Shown here: one piece after another, positions 59,150-64,000 of the stretch
Layout of the letters: every line of letters begins with the position of its first letter
Position numbering within the stretch: the first letter of the stretch is position 1
From: Acinetobacter qingfengensis
GTDB taxonomy: Bacteria > Pseudomonadota > Gammaproteobacteria > Pseudomonadales > Moraxellaceae
DNA: 64,000 bases
Assembly: GCF_008693185.1 (NCBI RefSeq)
Contig: NZ_VXKN01000001.1
Location: forward strand, 372,001 to 436,000
Reading direction: 5' to 3'
Made by a program: the position numbers and the translations under genes
Notes under the pieces: generated by a model
The model's input: the letters and a program-made list of their open reading frames with translations, nothing else
Databases searched by the model: none
What the model was told of the DNA's origin: nothing

Positions 59150-59551
59150 ATGTTGCAATTAGATGATATAGATCAAAAAATTATAAATTTATTACAGCTG
59201 GATTCCAGATTAAGCCATAAAGAGATTGGTCAACGAGTACACCGTACGGGGCAGGCTGTAGGTATGCGTATTACACAACTGATTGAACAGGGTATTATTC
59301 AAAAATATACGATTACCGTGAATCATCAACATAAGCAGTTTATCCAACTATATTTAAATGAACAGCAATCCTTTACAGAAGTTGAATATCTGGTAAAACA
59401 ATATTCACAGATTCAAGAGTGCCATAAAGTTTTGGGCAAAGCTTGTTATATGGTTGTTAGCAATTTTGAACCTCAGGATTTAAATCAGTTTATTGAAAAA
59501 ATTTCACAATGGTGCCGTTATTCTGTTGAAACAGTCATTAAGACAATTTAA
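59150..59551 (+). CDS. Lrp/AsnC family transcriptional regulator
   Basis: A 133-residue regulator. The HTH (LDDIDQKIINLLQLDSRLSH, then KEIGQRVHRTGQAVGMRITQ) is followed by a short RAM-like C-terminal domain. ATG 59150 gives the standard LDxxD start; an upstream TTG extension is unlikely. Divergent from the isochorismatase-like gene with 104 bases between them. Ligand unknown. Confidence 0.85.
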   Translation: MLQLDDIDQKIINLLQLDSRLSHKEIGQRVHRTGQAVGMRITQLIEQGIIQKYTITVNHQHKQFIQLYLNEQQSFTEVEYLVKQYSQIQECHKVLGKACYMVVSNFEPQDLNQFIEKISQWCRYSVETVIKTI

Positions 59552-59595
59552 CGATAGAATCATTTACACTCTCGTAAAAATCCAGATAAAAGAAA

Positions 59596-59621
59596 ACCCT
59601 AATAAAAATTCATATTAGGGT
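59596..59621 (-). terminator. Terminator hairpin between lrp-type gene and sfnG
   Basis: ACCCTAATA and TATTAGGGT flank an 8-base loop. The T-rich side is on the minus strand (TTTTCTTTTATC), so it mainly ends the sfnG transcript. Confidence 0.65.
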
Positions 59622-59653
59622 GTCGCCATAAAAAAATAAAGGTGATATAAAAA

Positions 59654-60757
59654 TTATGCTAATTTCTTTTCTTGTTGTTGTTCTAGTTCTCGGACTAAAG
59701 GCAATACTTTTTCTCCAAAGTATTCTACTTCTTCAATAAAGTGTAAAAAACCAGAAAGAATCAAGTCCACGCCTACATTTTTTAAGGCAACGATTCGTTC
59801 GGCAATTTGTTGTGGTGTGCCGATCAAATTGGTTTTAAACCCATCATTATATTGGACTAAATCATCAAAGGTCGATTTGGCCCAGTTTCCTTCGCCTTCT
59901 GGGCTAGCAGCACCTGCCTGACGGGTAGCATCGTCAAAAGCCTGAACAGCTTCAACATTGGCTTTTGCGATAATTTCTTCCAGTACTGCTTTTGCTTCTT
60001 CTTCGGTATCTCTGGCAATGATAAAGGCATTGATTCCAACTTTAACCTGATGATTGTTGGCTTTTGCCTTGGAACGTAAATCATCAATTTGTGCCTTGAT
60101 TCCATCTACAGTATTGCCATTTGCGAAATACCAGTCCGATACCCTTGATGCCATATCTCTTGCGGCACGAGAAGTTCCTCCCTGAAAAACCTCAATATGT
60201 GGTTGCTGTATCGGCTTAGGTTTTAAGGTGTAATCTTTAAATTGATAATATTTACCATCAAAACTAAATTGATCCTGTGTCCAGATACCTTTGATACTAC
60301 GAATAAATTCTTCTGAGCGTACATAGCGTTCATCATGCTCAGGCCATTCTTCGCCAATTGCATCAAATTCACCTTTAAACCAACCACTGACGACATTAAT
60401 TGCAATACGCCCATTACTAATGTAATCAATGGTTGCCAGTTGTTTTGCTGCAAGTGCAGGTTTCCACGGACCAGGCAAAATAGCAGCAATAACCCTGAGG
60501 TTCTCCGTTTTTGCTAAAAGCGCCTGACTAAAACTGACAGATTCATGTTGATTCTCTGCACCATAACCTGCGGTAAAGCGAATCTGGGTTAAGGCATAGG
60601 AAAATCCATTTTTTTCAGCAGCCTGAGCAAGGCTAACATTATATTCATAGCTCCAATTGGTGCGTTGTTCGATGTTACTAACCACCAAACCCCCACTTAC
60701 ATTTGGAACCCAGTAAGCAAATTGAATCTCTGTTTTTGTAGTCATGGAAACCTCCAT
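59654..60757 (-). CDS. sfnG: FMNH2-dependent dimethylsulfone monooxygenase
   Basis: A 367-residue LLM-family flavoenzyme that converts dimethylsulfone to methanesulfinate. It shows FAYWVPNVSGGLVVSNIEQR, then AAILPGPWKPALAAKQLATI, GRIAINVVSGWFKGEF and LSGFLHFIEEVEYFGEKVLP, as in SfnG. Internal start choice between MEVSMTTK and MTTK is open (12 bases); ATG 60745 follows GGAGG closely. It lies 36 bases after the FMN reductase on the same strand, which would supply FMNH2. Confidence 0.9.
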   Translation of the reverse strand: MEVSMTTKTEIQFAYWVPNVSGGLVVSNIEQRTNWSYEYNVSLAQAAEKNGFSYALTQIRFTAGYGAENQHESVSFSQALLAKTENLRVIAAILPGPWKPALAAKQLATIDYISNGRIAINVVSGWFKGEFDAIGEEWPEHDERYVRSEEFIRSIKGIWTQDQFSFDGKYYQFKDYTLKPKPIQQPHIEVFQGGTSRAARDMASRVSDWYFANGNTVDGIKAQIDDLRSKAKANNHQVKVGINAFIIARDTEEEAKAVLEEIIAKANVEAVQAFDDATRQAGAASPEGEGNWAKSTFDDLVQYNDGFKTNLIGTPQQIAERIVALKNVGVDLILSGFLHFIEEVEYFGEKVLPLVRELEQQQEKKLA

Positions 60758-60793
60758 TCATCTTTTTTAATCAAAAAACTTTACGCTTGTATA

Positions 60794-61522
60794 TCAGGCG
60801 ACAGAAGCTTTTTGCGTTTTTGCATGTAGACGATTTTCAGCAGCATCGAGATCAGGAACGGCTGCCGATGGCAAAACATCATCCTGTTCAATTTGCTTAT
60901 TAATACCCAATTGTTGATTGGCTTGTTGAGTTTTGTCTTTAATCACTTGTGCACGATGACCCTTGGCCGGTGCCCATTCAAGAATTGGTAATGCACGTGC
61001 AACAGCCAGTGTAATGCGTTGTTTAAGCTCTTCACTTTTTACGGTGTATTCAGGTGTGAAATCTTTGTCTGTGGCATAGACCCCAATAGGTAAAGTTTGT
61101 GCCTGAAAAAAACTAAATAAAGGGCGCAATTGATGTTCCAGTACCAGTGCATGACGATCACTACCACCTGAAGCTGCTAATAAAACCGGTACATCAACTA
61201 AAGCAGTTTGTTCTACAAAATCAAATAAATGTTTAAACAATCCTGTAAAAGATGCACGATAAACAGGTGTACCCACAATTAATGCATCAGCAGATTCAAT
61301 TGCAGCCAAATCATCTTGAACACGCTGTGGTAGCTGATTACGATAAATTGCACCACCAAGTAATGGTCCAATTTCACTTAGTTTAATAAAGTGAACGTTG
61401 ATTTGAGTTGCAACTGAGAGTTCATTAAGAATATTTTGTACCAAACTTTCTGTTTTTGAAGGTGTATTTAAGCCACCAGATACGGCCACAATATTTAAAG
61501 GTTGATCAGATGGAGTAGACAT
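60794..61522 (-). CDS. msuE: NAD(P)H-dependent FMN reductase, MsuE-like
   Basis: A 242-residue flavodoxin-like reductase. FMN-binding LNIVAVSGGLNTPSKTESLV near the start and IVGTPVYRASFTGLFKHLFD in the middle. It is longer at the C-terminus than SsuE, as MsuE is. It would provide FMNH2 for SfnG and SsuD and perhaps the SfnB-like enzymes. First gene of the leftward pair with sfnG; divergent from sfnB-like genes across 255 AT-rich bases. Confidence 0.87.
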   Translation of the reverse strand: MSTPSDQPLNIVAVSGGLNTPSKTESLVQNILNELSVATQINVHFIKLSEIGPLLGGAIYRNQLPQRVQDDLAAIESADALIVGTPVYRASFTGLFKHLFDFVEQTALVDVPVLLAASGGSDRHALVLEHQLRPLFSFFQAQTLPIGVYATDKDFTPEYTVKSEELKQRITLAVARALPILEWAPAKGHRAQVIKDKTQQANQQLGINKQIEQDDVLPSAAVPDLDAAENRLHAKTQKASVA

Positions 61523-61777
61523 AATAATCGCTCAAAAATAATGTTATAGAAGTTTTATTAGTATTGAAATAAAAAACACTGATGTAAAATGAATAAATAT
61601 TTTAAACTTATCTAAATAATAGATAATTATTATAAGAATAAGCTTATCATAATAATATATATAAAATAAAAATTCGATTTTAATTAAAATAATATTTTTA
61701 GCATTATTTGTTATTAAATTTATTTAAAAAAGGGTGCTAGCTTAAATCAAATCAATAACACAAGAGTTTAAGTTATT

Positions 61778-63028
61778 ATGACCGATCTTAATCAACCGTT
61801 TTCATCTCAAACGGCAATACCTGTTAATTTTTTTGAAAATAATGAACCTGCACATATTATTAAAACTGATGAAGAAGCCATCGCAATCGCTAAAAAATTG
61901 TCAACTGAATTTGCTGTAGAAGCCTCACAGCGTGATCAGGAGCGACGTTTGCCTTTAAAGGAAATCCAAAAATATTCTCAAAGCGGCTTGTGGGCAATTA
62001 CAATCCCTAAGGAATTTGGTGGTGCAGACGTCAAATATCGAACACTGGCTGAAGTTGTGAATATTATTTCTAGTGTAGACTCTTCATTGGGACAGATTGC
62101 ACAAAATCATTGGGCTTTCCTTGAACATCTACGTTTGGATGCTAGTCTGGAACAACAGCAATTCTTCTTTGCACAAGTGTTGCAAGGTGCACGATTTGGG
62201 AATGCCTTTTCAGAAAAAAATAGCAAGAATGTTGCTGCACTGGAAACAAAAATACAAAAAGTAGATCAGGATCATTACGAAATTAATGGTCAAAAATTTT
62301 TTGCAACTGGTGCATTATTGGCACATTGGATCCCTGTGATCGCAGTAGATGACGAGAATAATCCTTATGCAGCTTTGGTTCCGCAACACAGTCCTGGATT
62401 AGAAATTATCAATGACTGGTCTGGTTTTGGCCAACGGACTACGGCAAGCGGAAGTGTAAACCTAAAACAGGTAAAGGTTGATGCCAAATATGTTGTTCCA
62501 GTTTACAAAGCCTTTGAGCGCCCAACAGCCGCAGGAGCAATCTCACAATATATTCAGGCAGCAGTAGATGCAGGTATTGCACGTGGTGCCATTGAACAAA
62601 CCATTCAATATGTACGTCAATATACCCGTCCATGGATTGATTCTGGTTTGGAAAAAGCAAGTGATGATCCATATACCATTGCCAATATTGGGGAATTGAA
62701 AATTAGACTACATGCGGCTGAAGCTATTCTGGCACTGGCCGGAGATGCCATAGATCTGGCAAAACAGCAACCAACAGAACACAATGTTTCGCTGGCCACC
62801 TTAAAAACAGCCGAAGCAAAAGTATTAACCACAGAAATAGCGATTCTCGCGACCAATAAATTATTTGAATTGGCAGGCACCAGATCCACATTATCCGAAT
62901 TAAATCTGGATCGTCATTGGCGTAATGCTCGTACGCATACATTACATGATCCTGTACGCTGGAAATACAATATTATTGGAAATTATTACCTTAATGAGAT
63001 AGAACCGCCACGACATTCATGGAGTTAA
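61778..63028 (+). CDS. sfnB: SfnB family acyl-CoA dehydrogenase-like monooxygenase
   Basis: A 416-residue protein close to SfnB in layout: EAIAIAKKLSTEFAVEASQR, then YSQSGLWAITIPKEFGGADV, GNAFSEKNSKNVAALETK, GFGQRTTASGSVNLKQVKVD and RHWRNARTHTLHDPVRWKYN. SfnB-type enzymes act in dimethylsulfide/sulfone-related desulfurisation and are induced by sulfur limitation. A second paralogue follows after 41 bases, so the two form an operon. Confidence 0.85.
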   Translation: MTDLNQPFSSQTAIPVNFFENNEPAHIIKTDEEAIAIAKKLSTEFAVEASQRDQERRLPLKEIQKYSQSGLWAITIPKEFGGADVKYRTLAEVVNIISSVDSSLGQIAQNHWAFLEHLRLDASLEQQQFFFAQVLQGARFGNAFSEKNSKNVAALETKIQKVDQDHYEINGQKFFATGALLAHWIPVIAVDDENNPYAALVPQHSPGLEIINDWSGFGQRTTASGSVNLKQVKVDAKYVVPVYKAFERPTAAGAISQYIQAAVDAGIARGAIEQTIQYVRQYTRPWIDSGLEKASDDPYTIANIGELKIRLHAAEAILALAGDAIDLAKQQPTEHNVSLATLKTAEAKVLTTEIAILATNKLFELAGTRSTLSELNLDRHWRNARTHTLHDPVRWKYNIIGNYYLNEIEPPRHSWS

Positions 63029-63069
63029 TTTTCATTTTTGAATATTTAAAGCATGAGAGGATAAAAATT

Positions 63070-64000
63070 ATGAGTGATCTAAACATTGCAACATCAGAAT
63101 TGTCTTTAGGCGCAGATTATGAACAGGTGGCCAAACAATTTCGTCCAGTATTTGAAAAAATTGCTGCAACAGCATTACAACGTGAGCAGCAGCGACAATT
63201 GCCTTATGAACCCATTCAATGGTTAAAAGATGCTGGTTTTGGTGCAGTGCGTATTCCTGTGCAATATGGTGGACAAGGTGTTTCATTGCCACAATTATTC
63301 CAATTACTGACAGAATTGGCAAAGGCAGATTCCAATCTAACTCAGGCATTGCGTGGACATTTTGCATTTGTGGAAGATCGTATCGTTGCTCACAAAACCG
63401 TAGCACAACAAAAGTGGTTTGAACGTTTTGTGCAGGGTGATTTGGTTGGAAATGGTTGGACTGAGGTTGGTAAAGTTAAAATTGGTGACGTAGTTACACG
63501 AGTAACCAAGAATTCACAAGGTCACTTGGTGGTTAATGGTGAAAAATATTACTCAACAGGCTCAATTTTTGCAGACTGGATTGATCTGTTTGCTTTTGAT
63601 GAAACCACACAACAAAATGTTATTGCTGCAATTTCTACCCATGAAACAGGTGTTCAAATTAAAGATGACTGGGATGGTTTTGGACAACGTACGACTGGGA
63701 GTGGCACTTTAACAATTGAAAATGTGCCTGTGTTCGCAGAACATGTTTTACCTTTTGATCAACGATTTAAATATCAGACCGCTTTTTATCAAGTCTTTCA
63801 TCTTGCTACACTTACAGGTATAGCCCAATCAGCAGTAGAGACTTTTACGCAGGAAGTCCAGAATCGTCAGCGTATTTTCAGTCATGGCAATGGCGATTTG
63901 GTACGTCATGATCCACAAATATTACAATTAATTGGTAAAGCATCTGCGCAAACTTATGCCAGTGAAGCCATTACACAACGTACAGCACAGGCGTTACAAA
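63070..64000 (+). CDS. SfnB/DszC-like flavoprotein, 5' part (cut by window edge)
   Basis: ATG 63070 follows GAGAGG. The visible 310 residues include REQQRQLPYEPIQWLKDAGF, then IPVQYGGQGVSLPQLFQLL, NGEKYYSTGSIFADWIDLF and GFGQRTTGSGTLTIENVPV, the same branch as the two other dehydrogenase-like genes here. It is distinct from its upstream neighbour in sequence. The C-terminus is outside the window. Confidence 0.85.
   Translation, partial: MSDLNIATSELSLGADYEQVAKQFRPVFEKIAATALQREQQRQLPYEPIQWLKDAGFGAVRIPVQYGGQGVSLPQLFQLLTELAKADSNLTQALRGHFAFVEDRIVAHKTVAQQKWFERFVQGDLVGNGWTEVGKVKIGDVVTRVTKNSQGHLVVNGEKYYSTGSIFADWIDLFAFDETTQQNVIAAISTHETGVQIKDDWDGFGQRTTGSGTLTIENVPVFAEHVLPFDQRFKYQTAFYQVFHLATLTGIAQSAVETFTQEVQNRQRIFSHGNGDLVRHDPQILQLIGKASAQTYASEAITQRTAQALQ

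Overview
The window reads as Acinetobacter (Moraxellaceae) chromosome. The DNA is AT-rich. Gene orders typical of that genus are present: epmB/efp, moxR-DUF58-tgpA, 6S RNA-zapA, ygfB-pepP-ubiH-ubiI, and an ssuADCB cluster beside sfnG/msuE/sfnB genes. This assignment rests on recognising protein families and gene order; no database search was run.

Layout. 1-9119 is core chromosome: a partial hypothetical gene, epmB, efp, a CstA/BtsT-type carrier with its small YbdD partner, a MoxR/DUF58/transglutaminase operon and tRNA-Val(GAC). 9120-37658 is a prophage-derived element integrated in the 3' half of that tRNA. The 50-base tRNA end (9070-9119) is repeated exactly at 37609-37658. 37659 to about 39760 is the remnant of a second element with a homologous integrase, placed in tandem. 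39767-43000 holds decayed fragments and an MFS efflux pump with its divergent TetR regulator. 43010-52957 is core again: 6S RNA, zapA, ygfB, pepP, ubiH, ubiI, a lipoprotein, a SutA-like acidic protein, a porin and a secreted ParB-like protein. 53012-64000 is an organosulfur scavenging cluster: ssuADCB, sfnG, an msuE-like reductase, three SfnB/DszC-like flavoproteins, an isochorismatase-like hydrolase and an Lrp-type regulator.

The prophage keeps a lambda-like control region: CI-like S24 repressor, Cro-like and CII-like genes, ERF recombinase operon, and 17-base TTACC/GGTAA operators at both the repressor/cro promoters and the leftward operon. Its virion genes are wrecked. Terminase and portal genes carry internal deletions with frame loss, a head-gene start is fused to a holin-like tail, and the tail module is missing. 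The element therefore looks unable to make its own particles, yet it carries a dense set of apparently intact conflict genes. These are: (1) a four-gene ABC-three-component (ABC-3C) type system directly downstream of, and probably co-transcribed with, the repressor; (2) a McrBC/LlaJI-like restriction module with its own HTH-fused m5C methyltransferase, a Vsr nuclease and a second copy of exonuclease VII (xseA-xseB); (3) an XRE-ImmA/IrrE metallopeptidase with an unknown partner behind tandem repeats; (4) a PIN-like protein; (5) a fusion of a nucleoside-phosphorylase-like domain, a GHKL ATPase domain and a possible STAS-like domain, preceded by an Arc-type repressor; and (6) a P22 immI-like antirepressor locus. 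The best candidates for undescribed biology are the nucleoside-phosphorylase/GHKL fusion with its Arc-type partner, and the ABC-3C operon, in which two neighbouring proteins share an identical 13-residue Gly-rich motif. Also worth checking are a structured leader duplicated upstream of the leftward phage operon and the antirepressor gene, and an inverted repeat that would sequester the ribosome binding site of ssuA.
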